Below, in pieces: positions 11,224-22,284 of a stretch of 64,000 bases of DNA. The notes under the pieces were generated by a model. That model was given only the letters and a program-made list of their open reading frames with translations, did no database searches and was not told the origin of the DNA. The position numbers and the translations under genes are program-made. Numbering within the stretch: the stretch's first letter is position 1; each line of letters begins with the position of its first letter. Source of the DNA: Catellatospora sp. IY07-71 (GTDB taxonomy: Bacteria > Actinomycetota > Actinomycetes > Mycobacteriales > Micromonosporaceae); NCBI RefSeq assembly GCF_018326265.1, contig NZ_AP023360.1, forward strand, positions 4,187,501-4,251,500, read 5' to 3'.

Positions 11224-12402
11224 ATGCGTCTTCCCACCTTGCGCCGGACCCGGCCCGCCGAACCCGGGATCCTGACCGGCACCGCTCGGCTCGATCGCCG
11301 CACCAAGCGGCTGGTCGGTCGGCTGCGTCCCGGCGAGATCGCCGTGATCGACCACGTCGACATCGACCGGGTGGCCGCCGACTCGCTGGTGGCCGTGGGC
11401 GTGGCGGCGGTGCTGAACGCCAAGCCCTCCATCTCCGGCCGCTACCCGAACCTGGGCCCCCAGGTGCTGGTCGAGGCGGGCATAACGCTGCTCGACGACC
11501 TGGGTGAGGGCGTCTTCCAGCAGATCCGCGAGGGTGACACCGTCCGCATCGAGGGCAACACCGTGTACGTGCGCGGCGAGCCGGTCGGGCACGGGGTGCG
11601 CCAGGACGCCGACAGCATCGCCAAGGCCATGCTCGACGCCCGCGAGGGCCTGTCGGTGCAGCTGGAGGCGTTCGCGGCGAACACCATGGAGTACCTGAAG
11701 CAGGAGCGCGAGCTGCTGCTCGACGGCGTCGGCGTGCCCGAGATCAAGACGCAGATCGCCGGGCGGCACTGCCTGATCGTGGTGCGCGGCTACGACTACA
11801 AGGCCGACCTGGACGTGCTGCGGCCGTACATCCGCGAGTTCAAGCCGGTCCTGATCGGTGTGGACGGCGGTGCGGACGCGCTGGTCGAGGCCGGATACAC
11901 CCCCGACATGATCATCGGGGACATGGACTCGGTCACCGACGACGTGCTGCGCTGCGGCGCCGAGGTGGTCGTGCACGCCTATCCGGACGGCCGGGCGCCC
12001 GGCCTGGACCGGGTGCACCAGCTCGGTGTCTCCGGGATCACCTTCCCGGCCGCGGCGACCAGCGAGGACATCGCGATGCTGCTGGCCGACGAGAAGGGGG
12101 CCACCCTGATCGTGGCGGTCGGCACCCACGCCACGCTGGTGGAGTTCCTGGACAAGGGCCGCGGGGGCATGGCTTCGACGTTCCTCACCCGGCTGCGGGT
12201 GGGGGGCAAGCTGGTCGACGCCAAGGGGGTCAGCCGGCTGTACCGGCAGAGCATTTCAGGTTCCTCGCTGCTTTTGCTGGTATTGTCCGCCATCGCGGCG
12301 ATGGCGGCGGCCGTCGCCGTGTCCACCGTGGGCAAGGCTTACCTGTCGCTGGCCGCGGAGTGGTGGGACGACGTGATGTTCCACCTGCAGCGGCTGTTCT
12401 AG
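11224..12402 (+). CDS. steA: SteA-like septal protein, thiamine-pyrophosphokinase fold
   Basis: Protein of 392 residues from ATG 11224 (MRLPTLRRTRPAEPG), with CCAGGA about 8 nt upstream; ATG 11215 would add three residues. The central and C-terminal part has a thiamin-pyrophosphokinase-like core (FKPVLIGVDGGADAL, then DMIIGDMDSV). A single C-terminal membrane helix follows (SSLLLLVLSAIAAMAAAVAV). In Corynebacterium, SteA works with the next gene's product SteB to activate a cell-wall amidase at the septum; Rv1697 is the mycobacterial counterpart. Membrane-bound by the C-terminal helix. The role is taken from family and gene order. Confidence 0.85.
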   Translation: MRLPTLRRTRPAEPGILTGTARLDRRTKRLVGRLRPGEIAVIDHVDIDRVAADSLVAVGVAAVLNAKPSISGRYPNLGPQVLVEAGITLLDDLGEGVFQQIREGDTVRIEGNTVYVRGEPVGHGVRQDADSIAKAMLDAREGLSVQLEAFAANTMEYLKQERELLLDGVGVPEIKTQIAGRHCLIVVRGYDYKADLDVLRPYIREFKPVLIGVDGGADALVEAGYTPDMIIGDMDSVTDDVLRCGAEVVVHAYPDGRAPGLDRVHQLGVSGITFPAAATSEDIAMLLADEKGATLIVAVGTHATLVEFLDKGRGGMASTFLTRLRVGGKLVDAKGVSRLYRQSISGSSLLLLVLSAIAAMAAAVAVSTVGKAYLSLAAEWWDDVMFHLQRLF

Positions 12403-12430
12403 GGACCCCGGACGATCAAGAGGCTCTGAC

Positions 12431-13360
12431 GTGATCAACTTTAGGTACCACGTGGTGTCCATGACGGCGGTGTTCCTGGCCCTGGCCATCGGGCTGGTCG
12501 TCGGCACCGCGGCGCTCAACGGCCCGGCGGCCGACGCCCTCGAGGACAACGTCAACGCGCTGCGCAAGAACAACTCGCAGCTGCGCGACCAGGTGACCGG
12601 CCTGCGCGACCAGGCCAACCGTGAGGAGCAGTTCGTCACCGAGGCCGCGCCGATCATGCTGAACGGCAAGCTCACCAACCGCCGCCTGCTGCTGCTGGTG
12701 CTGCCGTCGGGCCGCGACCAGGTGGACGGCCTGGAGGCCATGCTGAAGACCGCGGGCGCCAAGACCGTCGGCACCGTCGAGCTGACCGACAAGTTCTTCA
12801 ACCCGGACAACAGCGTCGAGCTGCTGGACCTGGAGAACAAGGCCGAGCCGGCCAGCGTGCCCACCACCGCCATCCCGCTCAACAGCGAGGGCGTCGAGTC
12901 GTCGAGCGCGCTGCTGGCCGCCGTGCTGCTCGACCGGACCCCCGCCGTTCCCGCGGCGGACCGGTCGGCGGTGCTCGCGGCGTACAGCAAGCTCGGCTAC
13001 CTGACCGTCGCCGGCACCGTGTCGGGCCCGGCCGAGGCCGTGGTCATCGTCTCCGGCTCGCCGTACACCGACAGCCAGGCCGCGGGCAAGAACGCCGCCG
13101 TCAAGACGACCGCCGTGCAGTTCGACCACGCCGGGGTCGCGATCGTCGGCGGCGTGCTGGGCGGCGAGGGCAACCTCATGATCGAGGTACGCGACGACGC
13201 CACGCTCGCCAAGACCATCTCGACCGTGGACAACGCCGAGACGGTGCAGGGCCAGGTCGCCGCGGCGCTCGCGCTGCACGAGCAGTTCTCGGACAACAAG
13301 GCCGGCCACTACGGCGTCGGCACCAACGCCAGCGCGCTGCTCCCGCAGCAGCAGAAGTGA
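12431..13360 (+). CDS. steB: SteB/MctB-like copper-transporter-family membrane protein
   Basis: Protein of 309 residues. An N-terminal signal anchor (residues about 5-30, VVSMTAVFLALAIGLVVGTAAL) is followed by a coiled coil (VNALRKNNSQLRDQVTGLRDQ) and an extracytoplasmic domain. This is the build of the MctB family (Rv1698) and Corynebacterium SteB. GTG 12431 follows AGAGG about 8 nt upstream and lies 28 nt after steA. Two roles are reported for family members, copper homeostasis and daughter-cell separation; the adjacent steA favours the second. Confidence 0.85.
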   Translation: MINFRYHVVSMTAVFLALAIGLVVGTAALNGPAADALEDNVNALRKNNSQLRDQVTGLRDQANREEQFVTEAAPIMLNGKLTNRRLLLLVLPSGRDQVDGLEAMLKTAGAKTVGTVELTDKFFNPDNSVELLDLENKAEPASVPTTAIPLNSEGVESSSALLAAVLLDRTPAVPAADRSAVLAAYSKLGYLTVAGTVSGPAEAVVIVSGSPYTDSQAAGKNAAVKTTAVQFDHAGVAIVGGVLGGEGNLMIEVRDDATLAKTISTVDNAETVQGQVAAALALHEQFSDNKAGHYGVGTNASALLPQQQK

Positions 13361-13366
13361 GCTGAG

Positions 13367-14683
13367 GTGGGCTTACTCGCCCGAGTAGCACTGATCGGCC
13401 TGGGCGCTTACGGCGCCCGGGCCGCACTGCGTACGGCGCGCACCCGCCCCGAGGCGGCGCAACTGGAGCGCACGAACTTCCGCGGCCGCACGGTCACCCT
13501 GGCCGGAGGCCCCGCGCTGGCCGTCTCGGCGAGCCTGAGCAGCGCCCTCGGCGCCGGTGACGCGCGCACCGCCACGGCCGCGCTCGCCGCCGGGCTGTCC
13601 GGCGGCGCGGTCGGCCTGTACGACGACATCGTCGGCGCGCGCCCCGATCAGAGAGGCGACAAGGGCTTCCGCGGGCACCTGCGGGCGCTGCGCGAGGGCC
13701 GCGTCACCAGTGGCCTCGTGAAGATCGCCGGAGTGGGCGCGGGCGCCCTGGCGGCGGCGGCGCTGCTGCCGGACCGGCGCGGCCGCGGCAGGCTCGGGCG
13801 GGCCGTCGAGGTGGCGCTGGGCGCCGGGGTCATCGCGGGCAGCGCGAACCTGTACAACCTGCTCGACCTGCGCCCCGGCCGGGCGCTCAAGGCGGGTCTG
13901 CTGGTCGGCGCGCCGCTGACCGCCACCCGCGCGGGCGGCCTGGCCGCCGGGCCGGTCGGTGCGAGCGCCGGGCTGCTGCCCGACGACCTCGGCGAGGAGA
14001 TCATGCTCGGCGACTCGGGCGCCAACGCGCTCGGCGCGCTGCTCGGCGTGGCCGCCACCGCCCGCACCGGCCTGCTCGGCCGCGCCGCGCTGCTCACCGG
14101 CCTCGGCGCGCTCACCCTCGCCAGCGAGAAGGTCAGCTTCACCAAGGTCATCGAGCGCACCCCCGTGCTGCGCGAGATCGACGCCTGGGGCCGCCTCCCG
14201 GCCCCCAAGCAGCAGCTCCCGCAGTCGCGCACAGCCGCCGACGATCCCGCGCCGCAGGCAGGGGCCACGACGAAACCGCAGCCAGGCCCGGCGGCCGGAA
14301 CCCCGCTGGCGGCGCTGACCGATCGCGCAGGAGGCACCCAGCCGCAGGCCGCCGCACCCACGACGAACCAGACGAGCACTCCGCCGCAGGTTGCCGCGCC
14401 GGTGACAGGCCCGGCGGTGGACTCCCCGCCGACGGCTTCCAGTCCGACGCCGGGCGACGGGCCGAGCACTCCGGAGGTGCCGGTGGCGGGGGAGCAGACC
14501 GCGACGCCGCGGCGCGCTGCCGCACGCAAGGCATTCCGGCAGGCCGCTGAGGCCGGTGGCGGCCACGGGCCGGGCGCTGCTGAGGTCGACCACGCCACCG
14601 ACGCCGAAGCCGCCGCGCCGGCCGGGGAGACCGCTGCCAAGCCGCAGCCGCGAGCACGGGCCCCGCGCCGTACCCAGAAATGA
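13367..14683 (+). CDS. GT4/MraY-WecA-like glycosyltransferase with Pro/Ala tail
   Basis: Protein of 438 residues starting at GTG 13367, 6 nt after steB. Residues 1-270 carry the polyprenyl-phosphate sugar-phosphate transferase motifs: GLYDDIVGARPDQRGDKGF, SANLYNLLDLRPGRALKAG and IMLGDSGANALGALLG. It has several hydrophobic helices. The last 170 residues are Pro/Ala/Thr-rich and probably disordered. By family it would move a sugar-phosphate to a lipid carrier, but it is shorter than standard MraY/WecA, so the enzyme activity is uncertain. Its stop overlaps the next start (ATGA), coupling it to a MurJ-like flippase. Confidence 0.75.
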   Translation: MGLLARVALIGLGAYGARAALRTARTRPEAAQLERTNFRGRTVTLAGGPALAVSASLSSALGAGDARTATAALAAGLSGGAVGLYDDIVGARPDQRGDKGFRGHLRALREGRVTSGLVKIAGVGAGALAAAALLPDRRGRGRLGRAVEVALGAGVIAGSANLYNLLDLRPGRALKAGLLVGAPLTATRAGGLAAGPVGASAGLLPDDLGEEIMLGDSGANALGALLGVAATARTGLLGRAALLTGLGALTLASEKVSFTKVIERTPVLREIDAWGRLPAPKQQLPQSRTAADDPAPQAGATTKPQPGPAAGTPLAALTDRAGGTQPQAAAPTTNQTSTPPQVAAPVTGPAVDSPPTASSPTPGDGPSTPEVPVAGEQTATPRRAAARKAFRQAAEAGGGHGPGAAEVDHATDAEAAAPAGETAAKPQPRARAPRRTQK

Positions 14684-16308
14684 CCGTGACCGCTGACGAC
14701 AGGGTCGCGCCGCGCGGCCCCGCTGCGGCGCGGATCGCCGGTGCCGCGACGCTGATCGCCGGGCTGACGGTGCTCAGCCGGCTCGCGGGCTTCGCCCGCA
14801 CCCTGGTCTTCTCGCAGACGGTCGGCGTCGACGACCTCGGCGGCGTCTATCTGGCCGCCAACACCATCCCGAACATCGTCTTCGAGATCGTCGCGGGCGG
14901 CGCGCTGGCCGGACTGGTGGTGCCGCTGCTGGCCGGGCCGCTGGCCGCCGGGGACCGCGACCAGGTGCGCCGCACCGTCTCCGCGCTGCTCACCTGGACC
15001 CTGGCCGCGCTGGTGCCGCTGGCGGTGCTGCTGTGGTTCGGCGCGGGCACGGTGATGTCGCTGCTCCAGCCGGAGAACTCCCCGGTCCTGCACGAGGCGG
15101 GCACCTCCATGCTGCGGGTGTTCGCGCCGCAGCTGCCGCTGTACGGCATCGGCATCGTGCTCACCGGCGTGCTGCACGCGCACCGGCGCTTCGCCTGGCC
15201 GGTGCTCGCCCCGCTGCTGTCCAGCCTCACCGTGATCGGCGCGTACGTGCTGTTCGCCGCGCGGGCGGGCAGGTGGCCCGCGCCGGAGACGGTGTCCGGC
15301 GGCGAGCTGGCGATCCTGTCGGTCGGCACCACGCTGGGCGTGGTGGTGCTCTCGCTGTGCCTGGTGATCCCGGTGAGCCGGCTGCGGCTGGGCCTGCGGC
15401 CGACGTTCACGGTCGACCCGGGGCAGCGGCGGCGCATCGGCGGGCTGGCCGCGGCCGGTATGGCCACGGTCGTCGCGCAGCAGGTGGCGCTGCTGGTGAC
15501 GATCCGGCTGGCCTCGGACACCGGCCCGGCCACCAACGCGGTCTACAACCTCGCCCAGACGGTCTACCTGCTGCCCTGGGCGGTGCTGGCGGTGCCGGCG
15601 GCGACGGCGGCCTACCCGGCGATCGCGACCGCGCACGCCACCGCCGACACCGGCACCCTGCAGCGCACCACGGCCCGCACCGGCCGGGCGGTGCTGCTGC
15701 TCAGCGGGCTCGGCGCGGCGGGCCTGGCGGCCGTGGCGGCTCCGGCGGCGGCCCTGCTGACGTTCACCGACGGCGACCCGGCCCGCAGCCGCGCGCTGGC
15801 CACGGCTGTGATCGCCTTCACGCCGGGCCTGCTCGGCTACGGCCTGGCCGCGCTGCACCAGCGCACGCTGTACGCGGTCGGCGCGAACCGGCTCGCCGCG
15901 CTGGGCGTGTCCGGCGGCTGGGCGGTCGCGCTCGGCGCGGCGCTCGTGCTTTCGCACACACTGCCCGACAGCGCGCGCGCCGCGGCGCTGGGCGCGGCCA
16001 ACTCGATCGGCATGCTCGTGATGGCGGTGCTGCTGGCCGTGGCGGTCCGTGCCCGGGTGGGCGGTCCGGCCCTGTCCGGGATGTTCCGGGCGGCGCTGGC
16101 GGCCTCCGTCGCGGCGCCGGCGGGTGCGGTCGCGGGCATCGAGGCGGGGCGCGCGGTGGTGTCCGGGGACCCCGGCATCATGGGTCTGGCCGGACAGGGC
16201 ATGCTGTCCGGTGGCGCGTCGCTTGTAGTCTTTCTGATCGTCTGCGCCCTGCTCGACCTGCCGGACCTGCGGCCACTGCTCGACCGGGTGCGGCGCCGGC
16301 GCGGATGA
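14680..16308 (+). CDS. MurJ/MviN-like lipid flippase
   Basis: Multi-spanning membrane protein of 542 residues with 13-14 hydrophobic segments. The MviN N-terminus is recognisable (VLSRLAGFARTLVFSQTVG, then YLAANTIPNIVFEIVAGGAL). MurJ-family proteins flip lipid-linked wall precursors across the membrane. Its position after a sugar-phosphate transferase and before a glycosyltransferase suggests it exports the lipid-linked product of this cluster and may not be the housekeeping MurJ. It overlaps both neighbours by ATGA. Confidence 0.85.
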   Translation: MTVTADDRVAPRGPAAARIAGAATLIAGLTVLSRLAGFARTLVFSQTVGVDDLGGVYLAANTIPNIVFEIVAGGALAGLVVPLLAGPLAAGDRDQVRRTVSALLTWTLAALVPLAVLLWFGAGTVMSLLQPENSPVLHEAGTSMLRVFAPQLPLYGIGIVLTGVLHAHRRFAWPVLAPLLSSLTVIGAYVLFAARAGRWPAPETVSGGELAILSVGTTLGVVVLSLCLVIPVSRLRLGLRPTFTVDPGQRRRIGGLAAAGMATVVAQQVALLVTIRLASDTGPATNAVYNLAQTVYLLPWAVLAVPAATAAYPAIATAHATADTGTLQRTTARTGRAVLLLSGLGAAGLAAVAAPAAALLTFTDGDPARSRALATAVIAFTPGLLGYGLAALHQRTLYAVGANRLAALGVSGGWAVALGAALVLSHTLPDSARAAALGAANSIGMLVMAVLLAVAVRARVGGPALSGMFRAALAASVAAPAGAVAGIEAGRAVVSGDPGIMGLAGQGMLSGGASLVVFLIVCALLDLPDLRPLLDRVRRRRG

Positions 16309-17471
16309 GGGGCGCGGCACACACGGGGCGAGAGGCGGGAGGACCGTTGACCACGGGGACCGAATGGACCGGCAGCGTCGTGCTGCTGCTCGCCTCCAGC
16401 ACGGGAGGCATCGGCCAGCACGTGGCGGGCCTGGCCGAGGGCCTGTCCCGGGCCGGGTGCGACGTGACGGTGTGCGGCCCCGCCGCCACCGAGGAGCACT
16501 TCCGGTTCACCGACCGCGGCGCCCGGTTCCACCCGGTGGAGATCCCCGCCGAACTGCACCCCAGTGACATGCGGGCGGTACGCACGCTGCGCCAGTTCCT
16601 GGCCGGGGCGCGCCCCGACGTGGTGCACGCGCACGGCCTGCGCGCCGGTCTGGCCGCCGCGCTGGCCCGGCCCACCTGCCCCCTGGTGACCACCTGGCAC
16701 AACGCCCCGCTGCGGGCGGGCCTGCGCGGCCGGGTGCACGCGATCGTCGAGCGCATCGTGGCACGCGCCTCCGCCGTCACCCTCGGCGCCTCCGCCGACC
16801 TGGTCACCCGCGCGAACGCGGTGGGCGCCGCCGACGCCCGGCTGGCCCCGGTGGCCGCGCCCCGGCTGCGGCGCACCCGGCGCTCCCGGGCCGCGGTCCG
16901 CTCCGGCCTGGGCATCGCCGACGGAGTGCCGGTGGTGCTGTCCGTGGGCCGGCTGCACCCGCAGAAGGCGTACGACATGCTGGTGACCGTCGCCGCGCGC
17001 TGGCGGGACATGTCCCCGATGCCCCGCGTGCTGATCGCGGGCGAAGGCCCGTCCTACCTCGACCTCGCCGCGCAGATCTCGCAGCTGCGCGCCCCGGTGA
17101 CCCTGCTCGGCCACCGCAACGACGTCGGCGACCTGATCGCCGCCGCGGACCTCGCCGTGGTCACCAGTGTGTGGGAGGCCCGGCAGCTGTTCGCCCAGGA
17201 GGCGCTCGGCGGCGGCCTGCCGCTCGTCGCGACGGCCGTCGGCGGCATCCCGGAGCTGGTCGGCGACGGCGCGCAGCTGATCGAGCCCAACGACCCCGAC
17301 GGCCTGGACGCGGCGGTGCGCAAGCTGCTCGGCGACGAGCAGGCCCGCGCCCGGCTGGCTGAGCGCGGCACCGCGCAGGCCGCGACCTGGCCCGACGAGC
17401 CGGCCACCATCGCCGGGGTGCGCGCCGTGTACGCCGAGCTGGCCGTGCCGGCCCGTACGGGGCGCGCCTGA
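16305..17471 (+). CDS. GT-B family 4 glycosyltransferase
   Basis: Protein of 388 residues from ATG 16305, which overlaps the MurJ-like stop (ATGA). TTG 16347, with GGGAGGA just upstream, is a credible shorter start (374 residues). The N-terminal Gly-rich donor/acceptor loop is LLLASSTGGIGQHVAGLAEG. The C-terminal domain has VVLSVGRLHPQKAYDMLV and the E-x7-E type segment SVWEARQLFAQEALGGGLPL. This fits retaining GT4 enzymes acting at the cytoplasmic face. Substrate unknown. It belongs to the wall-glycopolymer cluster that separates steAB from pyrG. Confidence 0.85.
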   Translation: MRGAAHTGREAGGPLTTGTEWTGSVVLLLASSTGGIGQHVAGLAEGLSRAGCDVTVCGPAATEEHFRFTDRGARFHPVEIPAELHPSDMRAVRTLRQFLAGARPDVVHAHGLRAGLAAALARPTCPLVTTWHNAPLRAGLRGRVHAIVERIVARASAVTLGASADLVTRANAVGAADARLAPVAAPRLRRTRRSRAAVRSGLGIADGVPVVLSVGRLHPQKAYDMLVTVAARWRDMSPMPRVLIAGEGPSYLDLAAQISQLRAPVTLLGHRNDVGDLIAAADLAVVTSVWEARQLFAQEALGGGLPLVATAVGGIPELVGDGAQLIEPNDPDGLDAAVRKLLGDEQARARLAERGTAQAATWPDEPATIAGVRAVYAELAVPARTGRA

Positions 17472-19783
17472 TGCTGCCCCGGCCACCCCTCCGCCGCAGC
17501 GCCCGCCGTCCCGCTCCCCGCCGGGTGTTCGGCGTGGCGCTCGGGCTGACCCTGCTCGCGCTGCTCGGCCTGGTCCTGCCCGGCCTGTCCGGCCCGGCCG
17601 CCGCCGCCCCCACCGAGGACGACGAGGCCGACTACGTGATCATCGCCGGGGCCGCCGGCCTGCGCTGGGACGACATCGACGCGGACCGGACGCCGAACCT
17701 GTGGCGGCTGGCCGAGCGCGGCTCCATCGGCTCCCTGTCGACGCGCTCCGCGCACGTGCCCACCTGCCCGGGCGACGGCTGGCTGACGCTGGGCGCGGGC
17801 AACTACGCCGACCGCACCGGCATCGGCGAGGAACCCGCCGACGAGGCCCGCCAGCAGGATCCGGACCTCGCCGAGCAGTGCCCGAAGCTGGACGTGCCGA
17901 TCGAGCAGCCGGACGCGTTCGGCGCGTTCCTGCCCGACCAGGACGAGGTGGTGGAGCGCCAGCGCGAGCTGCCGTACGGCACCGTGCCCGGGGCGCTGGC
18001 CGAGTCGGTGCGCTGCACCGCCGCCGTGGGCGAGGGTGCGGCGGTGGCGGCCGCCCGCTCGTTCGGCAGGGTGGACCGCTACCACCCGACGCTGCCCGCG
18101 GCCGCGGACGCGGGCAAGGCGCTCAGCGAGTGCCTGCTCAGCATCGTGGACCTGGGCGCTATCGACGGGCGCACCCCGCAGCTGCGGCTCAAGCAGGCCG
18201 CCGCCGTGGACAAACTGCTCGGGCAGGTGCTCGCGGCCCGCCCGAAGAACTCCACCCTGCTGGTGGCCGGGGTCGCCGACACCGACCGCAGCTCGCGGCT
18301 GCACGCCGTGATCGCCGACGGGCCGGGCTGGCAGGGCGGCTACCTGACCTCGGCCACCACCAGCCGCGCTGGCTACCTGCAGCTGGTCGACCTGGCGCCG
18401 ACGGCGCTGGATCTGCTGGGCCGCGAGCAGCCGAAGAAGATCATGGCGGGGCACCCGGCGGCGCTGGCCGACGGCCGCCCGGCCGACCTGGGCCAGGCCA
18501 CCGCGGCGGGCGCGGACGCCGACCGGCGCGCCGCCGCCGCCCGCAACGTCTCGGCCTGGTTCTTCTGGCTGCTGGCGCTGGTGCAGATCGCCCTGTTCGC
18601 GGCCGTGGTGCCGCTGCTGCGGCGCAGTTACCGCCACGCCGGGCCGACCGGACCCACCCCGCCCCCGCAGCGGCTGGTGAGCCTGCTGGAGGTGCTGCTG
18701 ACCGGGGCCTCGCTGGCACTGCCCGCCGCGCTCATCGCGGGCATCGTGCCGTGGTGGCGCTTCGGCCGCCGCGGGCTGATCTTCGGGCTGGTCACGGCCG
18801 GTATCACGCTGCTGCTCACCTTCGTCACGGTGCGGCTGCCGCTGTTCCGTACGCGTACCCTCGGCCCGGTCGGCATGGTCGCCGCGATCGCCGCCACGGT
18901 GGTCGGCGCGGACCTGATCACCGGCGCCCGGCTCCAGCTCAACGGCGTCGCGGGCTACTCCGCGCTGGAGGGCACCCGATACTCCGGCATCGGCATGGTC
19001 GGCATGGGGGTGTTCTTCGCGGGTGTGCTGCTCACCGCGGGCACGCTGTGCTATCTCGTGCCGCACCGCAACCGGCCGCTGCTGGTGTCCGCGATCGGCG
19101 CGGCGGGCGTGCTGCTGGTGGGCACCCCCGCGCTCGGCGCGGACGCGGGTGGCGCGGTGGCGCTCACCGCCGGGGTGTGCCTCACCGCGGCGCTGTGCCC
19201 GGGCGGCTTCCTGACGTTCAAGCGGCTGGCCTGGGCGGTGGCCGCGGGCGCGGTGGTCACCGTGGTGTTCGCGCTCGTCGACGTACGCCAGCCGGTGGAG
19301 CAGCAGGGCAGCCTGGGCCGCTTCCTCACCCAGCTGTCCGACGGCACGTCGGGGCTGACCCTGAGCCGGCTCGGCGGCGCCAACCGCGTCGCGCTGGTGA
19401 CCAGCCCGCTGACCGTGCTGGCGCTCGTGTCGGCGGTGTTCCTGTGGGTAGTGCTGATGCGCCCGTGGGGCGGCCTGAAGCGGCTGTACGGCATCTACCC
19501 GCCGATCCGGGCCGCGGTGGCCGGGACCATCCTCGCCTCGATCGTCGGCGGCCTGCTGGGCGGCGCGGCGCTGAACGTGGCGGGCGCGGCCGCGGCGATC
19601 GCGGTGCCCGTGCTCACGGTGGGCGCGATGCGGGTCCTCGGGCACGCCGCGGACCGCACCCGCGTGGTCGAGGAGCCCGAGCGCGCCCGGATCGTCGAGG
19701 AGCCCTCGCCTTCGCCGGTCCGGCCTGCGGAAGAGCCCGTCACGGTGAGCACCGACACCCCGAAGACGGTTTCGGCGACGTAG
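17471..19783 (+). CDS. Large membrane protein with phosphatase/sulfatase-like ectodomain
   Basis: Protein of 770 residues; its ATG shares one base with the upstream stop (TGATG). An N-terminal hydrophobic anchor (about 20-45) leads to an extracytoplasmic domain of about 320 residues. That domain resembles the alkaline-phosphatase/sulfatase superfamily in order: DYVIIAGAAGLRWDDI, TPNLWRLAERGSIGSLS, then CPGDGWLTLGAGN. From about residue 350 there are roughly ten membrane helices. The end is a charged tail rich in Glu and Pro. It could process a phosphate-bearing envelope polymer made by the upstream genes (inference). Metal-ligand residues were not verified, so activity is uncertain. Confidence 0.65.
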   Translation: MLPRPPLRRSARRPAPRRVFGVALGLTLLALLGLVLPGLSGPAAAAPTEDDEADYVIIAGAAGLRWDDIDADRTPNLWRLAERGSIGSLSTRSAHVPTCPGDGWLTLGAGNYADRTGIGEEPADEARQQDPDLAEQCPKLDVPIEQPDAFGAFLPDQDEVVERQRELPYGTVPGALAESVRCTAAVGEGAAVAAARSFGRVDRYHPTLPAAADAGKALSECLLSIVDLGAIDGRTPQLRLKQAAAVDKLLGQVLAARPKNSTLLVAGVADTDRSSRLHAVIADGPGWQGGYLTSATTSRAGYLQLVDLAPTALDLLGREQPKKIMAGHPAALADGRPADLGQATAAGADADRRAAAARNVSAWFFWLLALVQIALFAAVVPLLRRSYRHAGPTGPTPPPQRLVSLLEVLLTGASLALPAALIAGIVPWWRFGRRGLIFGLVTAGITLLLTFVTVRLPLFRTRTLGPVGMVAAIAATVVGADLITGARLQLNGVAGYSALEGTRYSGIGMVGMGVFFAGVLLTAGTLCYLVPHRNRPLLVSAIGAAGVLLVGTPALGADAGGAVALTAGVCLTAALCPGGFLTFKRLAWAVAAGAVVTVVFALVDVRQPVEQQGSLGRFLTQLSDGTSGLTLSRLGGANRVALVTSPLTVLALVSAVFLWVVLMRPWGGLKRLYGIYPPIRAAVAGTILASIVGGLLGGAALNVAGAAAAIAVPVLTVGAMRVLGHAADRTRVVEEPERARIVEEPSPSPVRPAEEPVTVSTDTPKTVSAT

Positions 19784-19809
19784 CCCACGGATGAACTCCG
19801 GAGCCGTGT

Positions 19810-19815
19810 TAGGGT
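19810..19815 (+). promoter_or_regulatory. -10 box of pyrG
   Basis: TAGGGT ends 8 nt before the GTG of pyrG, the spacing expected if transcription starts at or next to the start codon. The overlapping AGGGTGA could instead act as a weak ribosome site for a leadered mRNA starting further upstream. Confidence 0.5.
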
Positions 19816-19817
19816 GA

Positions 19818-21527
<1,710 letters not shown>

Positions 21528-21547
21528 ACCCGGCCCGCAACTGAATG

Positions 21548-21592
21548 AACGGCGCTGGTCGCAGGTGTTCCGCCTGCGGCCGGCGCCGTTTT
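21548..21592 (+). terminator. Intrinsic terminator after pyrG
   Basis: An 18-bp stem (21548-21565 with 21573-21590; 16 Watson-Crick pairs plus two G-U) with a 7-nt loop runs into TTTT at 21589-21592. It separates pyrG from the Nudix gene, whose GAGGAGGAGG ribosome site starts immediately after. Confidence 0.85.
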
Positions 21593-21609
21593 CGCGAGGA
21601 GGAGGCCCC

Positions 21610-22203
21610 GTGTACGAGGTCGTCGACAGCACCGAGCGCTACGCCGGGCGGATCTTCCGGGTCGCCACCGACCGGGTCCGGATGCCCGGCGGCGAGGTCG
21701 CGCAGCGCGACGTGGTGCGCCACGTCGGCGCGGTGGGCGTGGTCGCTCTGGACGAAAGGGACCGGGTGGTGCTGGTGCGGCAGTACCGCCACCCGGTGGG
21801 CCGCTACCTGTGGGAGCTGCCCGCGGGCCTGGCCGACGTGCAGGGCGAGGGTCTGGCCGCGGCGGCGCTGCGCGAGCTGGCCGAGGAGACGGACCTGGTA
21901 GCGGGCCGGATCGACCTGCTGGTGGACATGTTCACCACGCCCGGCTGTTCCGACGAGCTCTTCCGGTGCTTCCTGGCCCGCGACCTGACCCCGGTGGCCG
22001 AGCATGAGCGCCACGTGCGCACCGGGGAGGAGGCGGACATGCGGGTCGAGCTGGTCCCGCTGGACGAGGCGCTGGATATGGTGTTCGACGGCCGGATCGC
22101 CAACGGCCCCGCCGTCGGCGGCCTGCTCGCCGCCGCCCGCGCCCGGGACACCGGCTTCAAGCACCTGCGGCCCGCCGACGCCCCGCTCCCGGCCTCGGCC
22201 TGA
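21610..22203 (+). CDS. Nudix hydrolase, ADP-ribose pyrophosphatase type
   Basis: Protein of 197 residues. GTG 21610 has a very strong ribosome site (GAGGAGGAGG) 5-14 nt upstream. The Nudix box runs through residues about 75-97, with the glycine in ELPAGLADVQGEG and the core RELAEETDL. The preceding VRQYRHPVGRYLWELPAG is typical of ADP-ribose pyrophosphatases. The acidic C-terminal region follows. In mycobacteria the equivalent (Rv1700) hydrolyses ADP-ribose and lies next to pyrG, as here. Cytoplasmic. Confidence 0.9.
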   Translation: MYEVVDSTERYAGRIFRVATDRVRMPGGEVAQRDVVRHVGAVGVVALDERDRVVLVRQYRHPVGRYLWELPAGLADVQGEGLAAAALRELAEETDLVAGRIDLLVDMFTTPGCSDELFRCFLARDLTPVAEHERHVRTGEEADMRVELVPLDEALDMVFDGRIANGPAVGGLLAAARARDTGFKHLRPADAPLPASA

Positions 22204-22271
22204 CCGGTAAGCGGCAAATTTCCGATTCAGCACTATCCTTGGGGGTACCGCAGGGCGGCAGCATAGGAGCC

Positions 22272-22284
22272 TGACACTGTGTCA
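22272..22284. promoter_or_regulatory. 13-bp palindrome upstream of ald, possible operator
   Basis: TGACACTGTGTCA is a perfect palindrome (6-bp arms and one central base) in the 217-nt gap before ald. ald genes in actinobacteria are commonly regulated (AldR/Lrp-type in mycobacteria). Whether this is the operator is unproven, and a palindrome of this size could arise by chance. Confidence 0.35.

Noticed and set aside
15033-16304. Long upstream extension of the GT4 glycosyltransferase frame
   Set aside because: It overlaps the MurJ-like gene out of frame and lacks a start signal; the real start is ATG 16305 or TTG 16347.
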